DNA of 64,000 nucleotides from Pseudomonas fluorescens (lineage in GTDB: Bacteria; Pseudomonadota; Gammaproteobacteria; Pseudomonadales; Pseudomonadaceae). Below the pieces are notes generated by a model that did not search any database, was not told where the DNA came from, and saw only the letters and a list, made by a program, of their open reading frames with translations. Within the stretch, counting starts at the first letter, position 1; each line of letters opens with the position of its first letter. Below, one piece after another: positions 17,362-25,924 of the stretch. The position numbers and the translations under genes are program-made. The stretch covers positions 806,001-870,000 of the forward strand of contig NZ_CP012830.1 in NCBI RefSeq assembly GCF_001307155.1. The letters are read 5' to 3'.

Positions 17362-18465
17362 TCAGGAAGAGAAGATTTCCGTGTAGCGACGAATCCATTG
17401 GTCATGCACAGTCGCCAGGAAGGCGTTGTCGTGCATGATCGCCTTCTCGGCAATCTGCTCCGGCGTCAGGATGTACGGGCTCTTGCGCGCTTCGGCAGAG
17501 ATGATTGCCTTGGCGTTGACCGGGCCGTTATAGATGTCTTCGGCCATCTTGCCCTGCACCAGCGGATCGAGTGAGTGGTTGATGAAGGCATAGGCCAGGT
17601 CGGTATCGCCCGGACGGTTCTTCGGCATGACCGACTGCATCAGGTCGGTGTAGAAACCTTCCTTCATGCCAAAGGTTGCACTCAGACCGTAGTTCGGATC
17701 GCGGATCTGTTTCGGGAAGAATGCAGGAGCGTACAACCCACCCATGTCCAGGGAGCCGGTGCGGAACAGTTCGGCGATCTGGTTCGGGTTCTCACCCAGG
17801 GTCACCACGCGGCTCTTGAGCTCGGCGAGTTTTTTGAAGCCGGGTTCGATGTTGTGCTCGTCACCACCGGCCAGTTTGGCGGCGATGATGATCAGGTCCA
17901 TGGCCTCGGTCCAGTTCGGCGGCGGCAGGAAGATGTTCGGCGCCAGATCCGCGTCCCACAGGGCCGCATAGCTGTCCGGGGCTTCTTTCTGAGTGCGGCT
18001 GCTGTAGACGAGGCTGTTGCACCAGAGCAGGTAACCGATGCCGTGACCGTTGGCCCCGGTGCGGTATTTCTCCGGTACGTCGATCAGGTTGGGAATGCGG
18101 TTCAGGTCCGGCTTTTCCAGCAACCCGGCAGCGGCCAGACCTTCAGCGCCGACGCCAGCCAGGGTGATGACGTCGTATTGCGGGCGATCACCACCGGCCT
18201 TCAGTTTGGCGACCATTTCCGAAGTACTGCCGGTACGGTCCGCGATGACCTTGGCGCCGGTCTTGGCTTCAAAGGTCGCGGCGATGTTGCGCAGCGCCGC
18301 AAGCCCGGTGTCATCGGACCAGGTCAACAGCCGCAGGGTCTTGCCCTGAAAACGTGTGTCACTGGCGTTGGCGCGGATGAACGGCATGCTCATGGCGGCC
18401 GCCGCAACCGATGCAACGCCTACGGTCTTGATGAATTGTCTTCTGTTCAGATCATGATCGCCCAT
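17362..18465 (-). CDS. ABC transporter substrate-binding protein, Tat signal
   Basis: A 367-residue periplasmic binding protein of the PotD/PotF class (solute-binding family 1). The N-terminus has a twin-arginine signal (NRRQFIKTVGVASVAAAAM, RR at residues 8-9), so it is probably exported folded. The mature part begins near residue 36. Signature segments include LRLLTWSDDTGLAALRNIAATF and GVGAEGLAAAGLLEKPD. It delivers the substrate to the permeases encoded downstream. The ATG has GGGAG 8 nt upstream. About 134 nt upstream lies a copy of a 36-nt element also found before the ThDP decarboxylase operon, suggesting shared control. Confidence 0.92.
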   Translation of the reverse strand: MGDHDLNRRQFIKTVGVASVAAAAMSMPFIRANASDTRFQGKTLRLLTWSDDTGLAALRNIAATFEAKTGAKVIADRTGSTSEMVAKLKAGGDRPQYDVITLAGVGAEGLAAAGLLEKPDLNRIPNLIDVPEKYRTGANGHGIGYLLWCNSLVYSSRTQKEAPDSYAALWDADLAPNIFLPPPNWTEAMDLIIIAAKLAGGDEHNIEPGFKKLAELKSRVVTLGENPNQIAELFRTGSLDMGGLYAPAFFPKQIRDPNYGLSATFGMKEGFYTDLMQSVMPKNRPGDTDLAYAFINHSLDPLVQGKMAEDIYNGPVNAKAIISAEARKSPYILTPEQIAEKAIMHDNAFLATVHDQWIRRYTEIFSS

Positions 18466-18598
18466 GAAGGACTCCCTTTATTGTTGTAGGTATGAGTTAG
18501 GAGCATCCCTTGCGCCCGCGCTCTTCGATCCGCTGCCAGCCCCGTGTTACAAGGGCTGTAGCGAGGTCTGCGGGTTCATCCTGAGGTCACGCAAAACG

Positions 18599-18634
18599 CG
18601 CAACAATCGAAAAAAAATCATTGGTGCCATGTCC
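18599..18634 (-). promoter_or_regulatory. Shared 36-nt upstream element, copy 1
   Basis: Matches the element at 21866-21901 in 30 of 36 positions, including CAACAATCGA, TCAT and GCCATGTCC. It lies 134-169 nt upstream of the substrate-binding protein start. Probably an operator of the LysR-type regulator encoded at 21924. Confidence 0.6.
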
Positions 18635-18639
18635 CTGGC

Positions 18640-18662
18640 GCATGCCTCGTTACGAGGCATGC
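18640..18662. other. Palindrome GCATGCCTCG-TTA-CGAGGCATGC
   Basis: A perfect 10-bp stem just downstream of the aldehyde dehydrogenase stop. It could end that operon, although the nearest T-run on the reverse strand is about 20 nt further on. Confidence 0.5.
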
Positions 18663-18681
18663 GTGGGCTGTTTTCGTGCTG

Positions 18682-20130
18682 TCAGACGGCCCGAATCACG
18701 TGCTTTATTTCTTGAAACGCCTGCAAGCCCCACGGCCCCAACTCGCGGCCGATGCTGCTCTGCTTGTAGCCGCCCCAGGCGGTCTGCGGGAAGATCACCT
18801 GCGGCGCGTTGATCCACACCAGCCCCGCCTGCAAGGCGTTGGCGACCCGTTCGGCGGTCAGCGGATCAGCGCTGACCACGCTGGCCACCAGACCGAACTG
18901 GCTGTCGTTGGCCAGCTCGATTGCCTCCTGCTCCGTGGCAAAACTGCGGACACAGAGCACCGGGCCAAAAATCTCTTCACACCACAACGCACTGTCGAGG
19001 GGCACTTCAGTGAAAATGGTCGGCCGCAAAAAATAGCCATGCGGCAGATCGGCAGGCCGGTCACCGCCACAGACCAACCGCGCACCCGCGCTCAAGCCGC
19101 GATCAATGTGGCCCAGCACGCGCTGGTATTGCGCCTGATTGACCAGCGCACCCATTTCAACCTCGGGGTCAAACGGGTCAGCCACGCGAATCGCATTGGC
19201 ACGCGCCGTCAGGCGCAGCAGGAATTCGTCCGCCAGTTCATCGGCGACCAACACCCGGCTGGTGGCCGAACACATCTGCCCGGCGTTGAAGAAACCACCA
19301 CCACTGGCCAGCTCCACGGCCAGCTCGAGATCGGCATCCGCCAGCACCAACAGCGAGGATTTGCCACCCAGTTCCAGGCTCACGCCCTTGACGGTTTCCG
19401 CCGCACGCTGCATGACCTGAACGCCGACCGCGTTGCTGCCGGTGAAGGAAATTTTTGCCACCCGCGGATCGGCCGACAGCGGCGCACCGACCGCCAGCCC
19501 GGTACCGCAGACCAGGTTGAACACACCGTCGGGCAAGCCGCTCTCGGCGATGATCGCCGCCAGTTCCAGCTCCGGCAGCGGCGTGACTTCCGAAGGCTTG
19601 AGCACCACGCAGCAACCCGCCGCCAAGGCTGGCGCGAGCTTCCAGGCAGTGGTGACCATCGGGAAGTTCCACGGCACGATCAACCCGACCACACCGCACG
19701 CTTCACGGCGCACGCGGGCGGCGAAGTCTTCGCTCGGCAGTTCCACAACGCGGTCCTGGCCGGCGTCCAGCGCTTCAGCGAGACCTGCGTAATACTCGAA
19801 CGTGGCGATCACGTCATCGACATCGATGCCCGCTTCGAACTGTGGTTTGCCGTTGTTGCTCGACTGCAAATACATCAAGCGCTCGCGGCGTGCCTGCACT
19901 CCATTGGCGATCTTGCGCAACACCGCGCCACGCTCGGCACCGGTGGTTTTCGACCACTGCACAAACGCCGCACTGGCCGCTGTGACCGCCTGATCAACTG
20001 CGCGCTGATCGCCTCCCTTGACGGTGGTCAACAGCGCTTCGGTCGCCGGATTGAGGACCCGCAAGTGCTCGTCGCCAGCCGACCATTGGCCATCGATATA
20101 CAAACCGTCCTGGATGATTGGAAAGCTCAT
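18682..20130 (-). CDS. NAD(P)-dependent aldehyde dehydrogenase
   Basis: A 482-residue member of the aldehyde dehydrogenase superfamily, oxidising an aldehyde to its acid. The cofactor region has PWNFPM and GSNAVGVQVMQRA, the general-base glutamate sits in SLELGGKS, and the catalytic cysteine in NAGQMCSAT. It overlaps the upstream ThDP decarboxylase by 4 nt (ATGA), so it probably oxidises the aldehyde that enzyme releases. If the decarboxylase acts on 2-ketoarginine, the substrate would be 4-guanidinobutanal, giving 4-guanidinobutanoate. An in-frame ATG at 20151 would add seven residues; I chose the one with the junction overlap and family-like start MSFPIIQDGLYI. Confidence 0.88.
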   Translation of the reverse strand: MSFPIIQDGLYIDGQWSAGDEHLRVLNPATEALLTTVKGGDQRAVDQAVTAASAAFVQWSKTTGAERGAVLRKIANGVQARRERLMYLQSSNNGKPQFEAGIDVDDVIATFEYYAGLAEALDAGQDRVVELPSEDFAARVRREACGVVGLIVPWNFPMVTTAWKLAPALAAGCCVVLKPSEVTPLPELELAAIIAESGLPDGVFNLVCGTGLAVGAPLSADPRVAKISFTGSNAVGVQVMQRAAETVKGVSLELGGKSSLLVLADADLELAVELASGGGFFNAGQMCSATSRVLVADELADEFLLRLTARANAIRVADPFDPEVEMGALVNQAQYQRVLGHIDRGLSAGARLVCGGDRPADLPHGYFLRPTIFTEVPLDSALWCEEIFGPVLCVRSFATEQEAIELANDSQFGLVASVVSADPLTAERVANALQAGLVWINAPQVIFPQTAWGGYKQSSIGRELGPWGLQAFQEIKHVIRAV

Positions 20131-21764
20131 GCCGACACCGCCTTCATCCACTGGGCCTGATCGATTTCGATCAGGGTCGGGCCCTGGCGATCAGTGGCTG
20201 CACGCAGTGCCGCGCGCAGTTCTTCAACGCCGCTGACGGCGTGTGCCGCACAACCCAGGCCTTTGGCCACGGCGATGAAATCCGGGGTGTAGATGTCGAC
20301 GCCAACCGGTTCGATGTCGCGGTTGACCATGTATTTCTTGATCTCTTCGTAGCCCTGGTTATTCCACAGCAGGACGATGACCGGGGTGCGTGCTTCCACC
20401 GCGCTGGCCAGTTCCGGCAAGGTGAATTGCAGGCCGCCGTCGCCGATCAGGCACACCACCGGTGGACGACTGTTGCGTTCCTGACCACCGCCGAGCCACG
20501 CGCCAATGGCCGCCGGCAAGGCATAGCCGAGGGTGCCGTAACCGGTCGACGAGTTGAACCAGCGACGCGGGCGTTCCGGGTTGAACGTCAGGTTGCCGGT
20601 GTACACCGGTTGGGTCGAGTCGCCGACGAATACCGCTTCCGGCAACTCATCCTGCACGGTCTGCAGGAACAGCGTCTGCGCGCGGGTTGGCGCGTCCCAG
20701 ATGGTTTCAAGCTCGGCACGCAAGCTGGCGGCGCGAGCCTGGCCCCAATCGCTGCAACGCTCGGCCAGCGAATGTTTGGCCACGCCGTCGAGCAAGGCCT
20801 GGGCCGCGCTTTGTGCATCGGAGACCAGCGCCACCTTCGGCGGATAGTTGCGCACGGTCTGGTCCGAATCGATGTCGACCCGCAGCAAGGTGCCCGGAAT
20901 TTCAAAGCCGCCGGCAAAGGTCACGTCGTAATCGGTCTCGGCCAGCTCAGTGCCGATGGCCAGCACCACATCGGCGTCAGCCACCAGTGCGCGGGTGGCC
21001 ACCAGCGTTTGGGTCGAACCGATCAGCAACGGGTGAGCCGACGGCAGCATGCCTTTGGCATTGATGGTCAGCGCTACCGGTGCATCGAGTAATTCGGCGA
21101 GCCGGGTCAGCTCGGCCGCTGCATCGATCGAACCGCCACCGGCGAGGATCAACGGGCGTTTGGCGTTGGCCAGCAGTTCGCTCATCTGCGCGACGGCGGA
21201 CGGCGCTGCACCGGCGCGAGTGATGTTCACCGGTTGGCTGGCGAGCAAGGCATCGGCGTCTTCGACCAGCACATCGAGCGGAATTTCGATGTGCACCGGA
21301 CGCGGACGGCCGGCCTGGAACAAGGCGAAGGCTCGGGCCAGCACACCCGGCAGTTCGGCAGCGGACATCAGCGTATGGGAGAACGCCGCAACGCCGGCCA
21401 CCAGTGCGCTCTGGTTCGGCAGTTCGTGCAGCTTGCCGCGTCCGCCGCCCAACTGGTTGCGCGATTGCACGCTGGAGATCACCAGCATCGGGATCGAATC
21501 GGCGTAGGCCTGGCCCATCGCTGTGGTGATGTTGGTCATGCCGGGGCCGGTGATGATGAAGCACACACCCGGTTTGCCGCTGGTGCGGGCATAACCGTCA
21601 GCCATGAAGCCGGCACCCTGCTCGTGACGCGGAGTAACGTGGTTGATGCTCGAACGGGCCAGCCCGCGATACAGCTCAACGGTATGCACGCCGGGAATGC
21701 CGAACACCTGCTCGACCCCGTAACCTTCGAGTAACTTGACCAATACTTCGCCGCACGTCGCCAT
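20127..21764 (-). CDS. ThDP-dependent 2-oxoacid decarboxylase (AruI-like)
   Basis: A 545-residue thiamin-diphosphate enzyme of the acetolactate synthase family. The catalytic glutamate is E48 in RHEQGAGFMADGYA. The ThDP/Mg motif GDGGLQFTLPELASAV ends with NNQGYEE. The N-terminal FGIPGVHTVELYRGL is like 5-guanidino-2-oxopentanoate (2-ketoarginine) decarboxylase AruI rather than biosynthetic IlvB, and no regulatory small subunit gene is present. It likely decarboxylates a 2-oxoacid to an aldehyde passed to the co-translated dehydrogenase. The start MATCGEVL has AAGG upstream; the open frame extends 15 codons further. A divergent LysR gene lies upstream. No transaminase (AruH) is adjacent, so the exact 2-oxoacid is uncertain. 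Confidence 0.82.
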   Translation of the reverse strand: MATCGEVLVKLLEGYGVEQVFGIPGVHTVELYRGLARSSINHVTPRHEQGAGFMADGYARTSGKPGVCFIITGPGMTNITTAMGQAYADSIPMLVISSVQSRNQLGGGRGKLHELPNQSALVAGVAAFSHTLMSAAELPGVLARAFALFQAGRPRPVHIEIPLDVLVEDADALLASQPVNITRAGAAPSAVAQMSELLANAKRPLILAGGGSIDAAAELTRLAELLDAPVALTINAKGMLPSAHPLLIGSTQTLVATRALVADADVVLAIGTELAETDYDVTFAGGFEIPGTLLRVDIDSDQTVRNYPPKVALVSDAQSAAQALLDGVAKHSLAERCSDWGQARAASLRAELETIWDAPTRAQTLFLQTVQDELPEAVFVGDSTQPVYTGNLTFNPERPRRWFNSSTGYGTLGYALPAAIGAWLGGGQERNSRPPVVCLIGDGGLQFTLPELASAVEARTPVIVLLWNNQGYEEIKKYMVNRDIEPVGVDIYTPDFIAVAKGLGCAAHAVSGVEELRAALRAATDRQGPTLIEIDQAQWMKAVSA

Positions 21765-21865
21765 ATCTTTACCCTTCTTGTTCGTTGAGACGCTGGCCCC
21801 GCGCGGCATTGGATGGCGCGCCGCGGTGCTCAGTCATGGCGTTATTGGAACGGTCAGCGGGTAGC

Positions 21866-21901
21866 CGCAACAATCGATAAAAAGTCATACTCGCCATGTC
21901 C
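21866..21901 (-). promoter_or_regulatory. Shared 36-nt upstream element, copy 2
   Basis: Lies in the 159-nt divergent space, 102-137 nt upstream of the ThDP decarboxylase start and 23 nt before the LysR start. Its orientation relative to the catabolic operon is the same as that of copy 1 relative to the importer operon. Confidence 0.6.
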
Positions 21902-21923
21902 TCACCTCATGCCTTGGCGTTCT

Positions 21924-22805
21924 ATGAAACGACTTCCCCCCCTTCCCGCGTTGCACACGTTCCTGATCACGGCCCAGTGCTGCAATTTCACCCGGGCAGC
22001 CGAGCAACTGCACATCACCCAGGGCGCGGTGAGCCGGCAGATCGCCGGGCTGGAAGAACATTTGGGCTACACGCTGTTTCATCGCCAGGCACGCGGTTTG
22101 AGCCTGACGGCCGAGGGGCTCGAGTGGCTGCCACGGATCCAGCAGGTGTTCGGCTTGATTGATGAGGCGGTGGAGCAGGTGGGCGCGCACCGCGAAACCT
22201 TGCAGCTCAAGGCCCCGACCTGCGTCATGCGCTGGCTGCTGCCGCGTTTGCTGCAATGGCAAAAAGAACGCCCGGACGTGCCGGTGGAGTTGACCACCAC
22301 GGTGCAACATGGCGTGGATTTTCATCGCGAGCAGTTCGACGCTGCGGTCATGTACGGCGCGCCGCCCGACAGTTCGCTGGCCTCACTGCATCTGTTTGAC
22401 GAGCAACTGACGCCGGTCTGTTCGCAGCCACTGCTTGACGGCCCGGTGCCGCTGCACAGCCCGTCAGACCTGAGTCAACATTTGCTGCTGCACCCAACGC
22501 GCGATCAGCGGGACTGGAAGGCCTGGCTGAAAGCGGCGGACGTCAACCTCAACACACTCGGCAAGGGTCAGCATTTCGAAACCCTAGACCTGGCGATGTC
22601 CGTGGCGTCTCAAGGAACGGGAGTGGCGATTGGGGATTGGTCGTTGATCGGCGATGACCTGAGTGCCGGACGGCTGGTCATGCCTTTTGATTTGAAGGTG
22701 AAAACGGGGCTGGGGTATTACCTGGTGTTCCCGCAGAAACCCGGACCGTCGCCGCAGTTGCGTGAACTGATGGAATGGCTGGTGGTGCAGGCGCAGGCGC
22801 GCTGA
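21924..22805 (+). CDS. LysR-family regulator, GcvA-like
   Basis: A 293-residue regulator. The N-terminal winged helix-turn-helix (RAAEQLHITQGAVSRQIAGLE, about residues 25-45) and the start MKRLPPLPALHTFL are typical of the GcvA subgroup. The C-terminal substrate-binding domain spans about 90-290. It is divergent from the ThDP decarboxylase/aldehyde dehydrogenase operon and is its likely regulator; the shared 36-nt element suggests it also controls the importer operon 3 kb away. An ATG at 21909 would add five residues; neither start has a clear ribosome site. Confidence 0.85.
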   Translation: MKRLPPLPALHTFLITAQCCNFTRAAEQLHITQGAVSRQIAGLEEHLGYTLFHRQARGLSLTAEGLEWLPRIQQVFGLIDEAVEQVGAHRETLQLKAPTCVMRWLLPRLLQWQKERPDVPVELTTTVQHGVDFHREQFDAAVMYGAPPDSSLASLHLFDEQLTPVCSQPLLDGPVPLHSPSDLSQHLLLHPTRDQRDWKAWLKAADVNLNTLGKGQHFETLDLAMSVASQGTGVAIGDWSLIGDDLSAGRLVMPFDLKVKTGLGYYLVFPQKPGPSPQLRELMEWLVVQAQAR

Positions 22806-22825
22806 ATCTGCCCTCAAACGCTTCC

Positions 22826-22860
22826 CCCTGTAGCAGCTGGCTGCGCCAGCTGCTACAGGG
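22826..22860. terminator. Perfect 16-bp hairpin (CCCTGTAGCAGCTGGC repeat)
   Basis: Arms 22826-22841 and 22845-22860 are exact reverse complements around TGC. It sits between convergent genes and is the short form of the CTGTAGCAGCTGGC repeat family also at 46563 and 52156. It may terminate both genes. Confidence 0.75.
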
Positions 22861-22880
22861 AGCGCGTGGTTTACTGTGGA

Positions 22881-23495
22881 TCAGTAGCCCACGGTAAACC
22901 GCTGACGGCTATGCGCTGGCTTCTCGACTTCATCGAGCATCGCAATCGCGTAGTCGGCGAAGGTGATCCAGCTCTTGCCTTCGGCGCTCACCAGCAGATG
23001 GTCCTTGCCCACACGGAAGGTGCCGGTACGCTCGCCTTCGACGAACAGCGCCGACGGTGAAAGGAAGGTCCAGCCCAGATCCTTTTCCTGGCGCAAGGTG
23101 TCGAGGTAGACGCCACCGGCAGTCGCCTCGGCCTTGTACTCTTCAGGGAAGTTCGGGGATTCGATGACTTTGCTGCCATCCGGCACCAACAGGGAACCGG
23201 CACCACCGACCACCAGTAGACGTTTCACGCCAGCCTTTTTGACCGGCTCGATAATCGCGCTGGCCGGGATCGTCGAAAAGTGTGCCGCGCTGATCACCAC
23301 ATCAGCACCTGCGACCGCCGCTTGCAGCGCTGCGCTATCGGCAACGTCGACATTTTTGCTGACAACACCGGCACGCGGGCTGATTTTCGAGGTGTCGCGG
23401 GCAATGGCGGTGACGCTGTGACCGCGACGCAGGGCTTCTTCCAGCAGTTGGCTACCGGCACGACCGGTGGCGCCAATGATTGCGATCTTGCTCAT
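22881..23495 (-). CDS. NAD(P)-binding NmrA/YwnB-like protein
   Basis: A 204-residue single-domain Rossmann protein of the atypical short-chain dehydrogenase group. The dinucleotide motif is IGATGRAGSQ (residues 6-15), followed by RGHSVTAIARD and ADVVISAAHF. There is no typical YxxxK catalytic pair in the expected place, which fits the NmrA/YwnB-like members that sense or reduce with NAD(P)H. Substrate unknown. It lies on the same strand as the MBL-fold gene but a 227-nt repeat-bearing gap separates them, so they are probably separate transcripts. Confidence 0.85.
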   Translation of the reverse strand: MSKIAIIGATGRAGSQLLEEALRRGHSVTAIARDTSKISPRAGVVSKNVDVADSAALQAAVAGADVVISAAHFSTIPASAIIEPVKKAGVKRLLVVGGAGSLLVPDGSKVIESPNFPEEYKAEATAGGVYLDTLRQEKDLGWTFLSPSALFVEGERTGTFRVGKDHLLVSAEGKSWITFADYAIAMLDEVEKPAHSRQRFTVGY

Positions 23496-23541
23496 GAACA
23501 GTGCTCCAGTTGATTAGGTTGACCTGTGGCGATAGGGTTTG

Positions 23542-23697
23542 TGTGGTGAGGGGGCTTGCCCCCGTTGGCTTGCGAAGCGAGCCCGAAACCAGTGAACAAA
23601 ATCTGTCAGGTAGAACGCGTTCACAGGTTTTACAACTGCTTCGCAGCCGAACGGGGCGGTGCGGCGTTCCGACAAGCCCCCTCGCCACAAAAGCCCC
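23542..23697. repeat. Inverted pair of GTGGyGAGGGrGCTTGC repeats
   Basis: TGTGGTGAGGGGGCTTGCCC at the left pairs with GGCTTGTCGG...ACAAGCCCCCTCGCCACA-type sequence at the right, with TTGCGAAGCGAG and CTGCTTCGCAG inside. Same family as at 4174 and 35398. It occupies nearly the whole gap between the two flanking genes. Confidence 0.75.
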
Positions 23698-23722
23698 TTG
23701 CCACAGTTGTTACTTCAGCGAT

Positions 23723-24607
23723 TTACCACTTCATCTCGCCTTTGGCGACTTTGGCGCTCAGCTCAAGCGAGCTTTCTTCGCCGAGGTTCGGGTAACGCTT
23801 TTTCATCGCGGCGATCAGCTCGGCCGAATCTTTGGCCTTGGCAGTTTCAGCGTCGAACGCCTTGATGTAGTCGGCGGTGAAGTGCACAGCGGCCAGCGAA
23901 CGTGCGCTGTCACCCAGGTAATGACCTGGAACGATGGTGTTCGGTTTCAGGCTGTCGATGGTCTTCAGCGTAGTCAACCAATCGGCATGGGACTGCGCGC
24001 TTTGAGTATCGGCCATCCACACGTGGATGTTTTCCGCGACGACCACACCACCGACCGCGGCTTTGATCGACGGGATCCAGACAAAGCTCCGGTCCGGTTG
24101 CTTGCCGTCCAGGCCAATGATGTCGAGCTGCTTGCCTTCCAGGGTCAGGCTATGGCCCTTGAGCACACCCGGCACGATGGTTTTTGTCGGTGCATCGGCA
24201 CCCAGTTTCGGTCCCCAGAACGCTACTTTGCCTTCAACGGTGGCCTTGATGTGGTCAACCGTCGGCTGCGAAGCGAGCACTTTGGCTTTTGGGAACGCAG
24301 CGGTGATCGTGTCCAGGCCGAAGTAGTAATCCGGGTCACCATGGCTGATGTAGATGGTGGTCAGTTGCTTGCCACTGGCGCGGATTTTTTCCACCACCTG
24401 CTCGGCCTGGGATTTGCCGAATTGCGCGTCCACCAGAATCGCTTCTTTCTCGCCGCTGACCAGTACCGAGGTCACCGGGAAAATCGCAGCGGCGCCCGGG
24501 TTGTAGACGTCCAGAGTCAGTGCCGGGGTGGCGGCTGCCGCATGAGCGGCAAAACCCAGGGTGGCGGTGGCGAGTAAAAGACGCTTGAAAGAAGTGAAGC
24601 CGATCAT
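23723..24607 (-). CDS. Secreted metallo-beta-lactamase-fold protein, altered metal site
   Basis: A 294-residue protein with a signal peptide (residues 1-25, ending AAHAAAA). The fold is recognisable from SVLVSGEKEAILVDAQFG, TIYISHGDPDYYFGLD and NTIVPGHYLGD. In canonical hydrolases the middle segment is HxHxDH; here it reads H-G-D-P-D-Y, keeping one His and one Asp. Metal binding or the reaction must therefore differ from classic beta-lactamases and glyoxalases; several proteobacterial paralogues show similar variants. Substrate unknown. It is divergent from a LysR gene that may regulate it. The start has no strong ribosome site but precedes the signal peptide closely. Confidence 0.8.
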   Translation of the reverse strand: MIGFTSFKRLLLATATLGFAAHAAAATPALTLDVYNPGAAAIFPVTSVLVSGEKEAILVDAQFGKSQAEQVVEKIRASGKQLTTIYISHGDPDYYFGLDTITAAFPKAKVLASQPTVDHIKATVEGKVAFWGPKLGADAPTKTIVPGVLKGHSLTLEGKQLDIIGLDGKQPDRSFVWIPSIKAAVGGVVVAENIHVWMADTQSAQSHADWLTTLKTIDSLKPNTIVPGHYLGDSARSLAAVHFTADYIKAFDAETAKAKDSAELIAAMKKRYPNLGEESSLELSAKVAKGEMKW

Positions 24608-24722
24608 GGTGCTGCTCCGTTGTGCATAAGCCGTGTTTGGCGATGGGACAGAGCTTAGTTGCCTGACTCGCTACAAAAAATGCGATGCTTGAACATAGTT
24701 TGTTTCTGAAAGCGGGCAAATC

Positions 24723-25628
24723 ATGGATCGTCTCCAAGCAATGCGGGTGTTCGTCACCGTCGTCGACCTCGGCAGCCAGTCAGCCGCGGCCGATCACCTG
24801 GACCTGTCGCGCCCGGTGGTGTCGCGCTATCTGGCCGAACTGGAGGACTGGGTCGGGGCGCGCTTGATGCACCGCACCACGCGCAAACTCAGCCTGACCG
24901 CCGCCGGCACCGAGATCCTGCCGCGTTGCCGGCAGATGCTCGATCTGTCGAGCGACATGCAGGCCGCCGTCAGCGAGCCGGACGATGCGCCACGCGGCTT
25001 GCTGCGGATCAGCGTCAGCACCTCGTTCGGCCAGGCACAACTGGCGGACGCCATGGCGGCATACGTCAAACGCTTTCCCGGGGTCAGCATCGACCTGCAA
25101 ATGCTCGACCGCACGGTGAACCTGGTGGACGAGCGCATAGACCTCGCGATCCGCACCAGCAACGACCTGGACCCGAACCTGATTGCCCGAAAGCTGACCG
25201 TCTGCCGTTCGGTGATCTGCGCCTCCCCCGCCTACCTGCGCGAACACCCGACACCGCAACGGGTCGAGGACTTGAGCCAGCACAATTGCCTGACCCACTC
25301 TTACTTCGGCAAGAGCCTCTGGCATTTCGAACAGGACGGCGAGCAGGTTTCGGTGCCGGTGCAGGGCAACATCAGCGCCAACGAAGCCAGCACGCTGTTG
25401 CGCGCAGCAATGGCCGGTGCCGGCGTGGCGATGCTGCCCAGCTACCAGGCCGGCGTGCATATCCACAGCGGCGAACTGGTGCGCCTGCTGCCACACGCCG
25501 AACCACGGCAGATGAACATGTACGCGGTGTACGCCTCACGCAAACACATGCCCGCAGCGCTGCGCAGCATGCTGGATTTTCTGGTGTCGAGGTTTCCCGA
25601 AGAACCTGCGTGGGATGTGGGGCTTTAA
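24723..25628 (+). CDS. LysR-family transcriptional regulator
   Basis: A 301-residue regulator with an N-terminal helix-turn-helix (QSAAADHLDLSRPVVSRYLAE, about residues 18-38) and the effector domain from about 90 onwards. The start MDRLQAMRVFVTVVD is typical of the common aromatic/aldehyde-responsive group. Divergent from the secreted MBL-fold gene (115-nt gap), the likely target. Effector unknown. Confidence 0.88.
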   Translation: MDRLQAMRVFVTVVDLGSQSAAADHLDLSRPVVSRYLAELEDWVGARLMHRTTRKLSLTAAGTEILPRCRQMLDLSSDMQAAVSEPDDAPRGLLRISVSTSFGQAQLADAMAAYVKRFPGVSIDLQMLDRTVNLVDERIDLAIRTSNDLDPNLIARKLTVCRSVICASPAYLREHPTPQRVEDLSQHNCLTHSYFGKSLWHFEQDGEQVSVPVQGNISANEASTLLRAAMAGAGVAMLPSYQAGVHIHSGELVRLLPHAEPRQMNMYAVYASRKHMPAALRSMLDFLVSRFPEEPAWDVGL

Positions 25629-25698
25629 AGGCAGAACACCTACCTTGTGGTGAGGGGGTTTATGGCAACTCACCACCGCTGACCTATGCTGATATCAG

Positions 25699-25720
25699 TA
25701 CCCCTTAAAAAATATGGGGT
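25699..25720. promoter_or_regulatory. Dyad TACCCC-N10-GGGGTA before the 57-residue gene
   Basis: Arms separated by an A/T-only 10-nt stretch, 22 nt upstream of the small gene. It could be an operator or overlap the promoter. Confidence 0.35.
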
Positions 25721-25741
25721 ATCGGTTCAGAGGTCAGCGCC

Positions 25742-25915
25742 ATGAGCGTTAAAACCAGAAGGTATCTCGCGATCTTTATCACCTGCACCGCCGCGCTGGC
25801 GTTGTATGGCACCGCCGCCTACCGCGTTGAACAGGCCCGGCAGCTGCCACGTGAGTACGCCAGCTGCAACTTTGAACGGTGCATTCCACACACCGCGACC
25901 CTGAACCTCAAGTAA
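25742..25915 (+). CDS. 57-residue single-helix membrane or exported peptide
   Basis: A short gene with ATG 9 nt after GAGG. The product has a basic start (MSVKTRRY), a hydrophobic helix (LAIFITCTAALALYGTAAY, residues 9-27) and a 30-residue tail with two cysteines (SCNFERC). It could be an anchored peptide with its tail in the periplasm or a secreted peptide. No family recognised. It lies 9 nt before the end of the convergent pobR gene. Confidence 0.65.
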   Translation: MSVKTRRYLAIFITCTAALALYGTAAYRVEQARQLPREYASCNFERCIPHTATLNLK

Positions 25916-25924
25916 CGAGGGCGC

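Noticed and set aside
18676..20160. 494-codon open frame antisense to the aldehyde dehydrogenase
   Set aside because: Shadow of a conserved gene; no recognisable protein.
20127..21764. Biosynthetic acetolactate synthase IlvB
   Set aside because: No small subunit gene, catabolic neighbours and an AruI-like N-terminal motif favour a 2-oxoacid decarboxylase.
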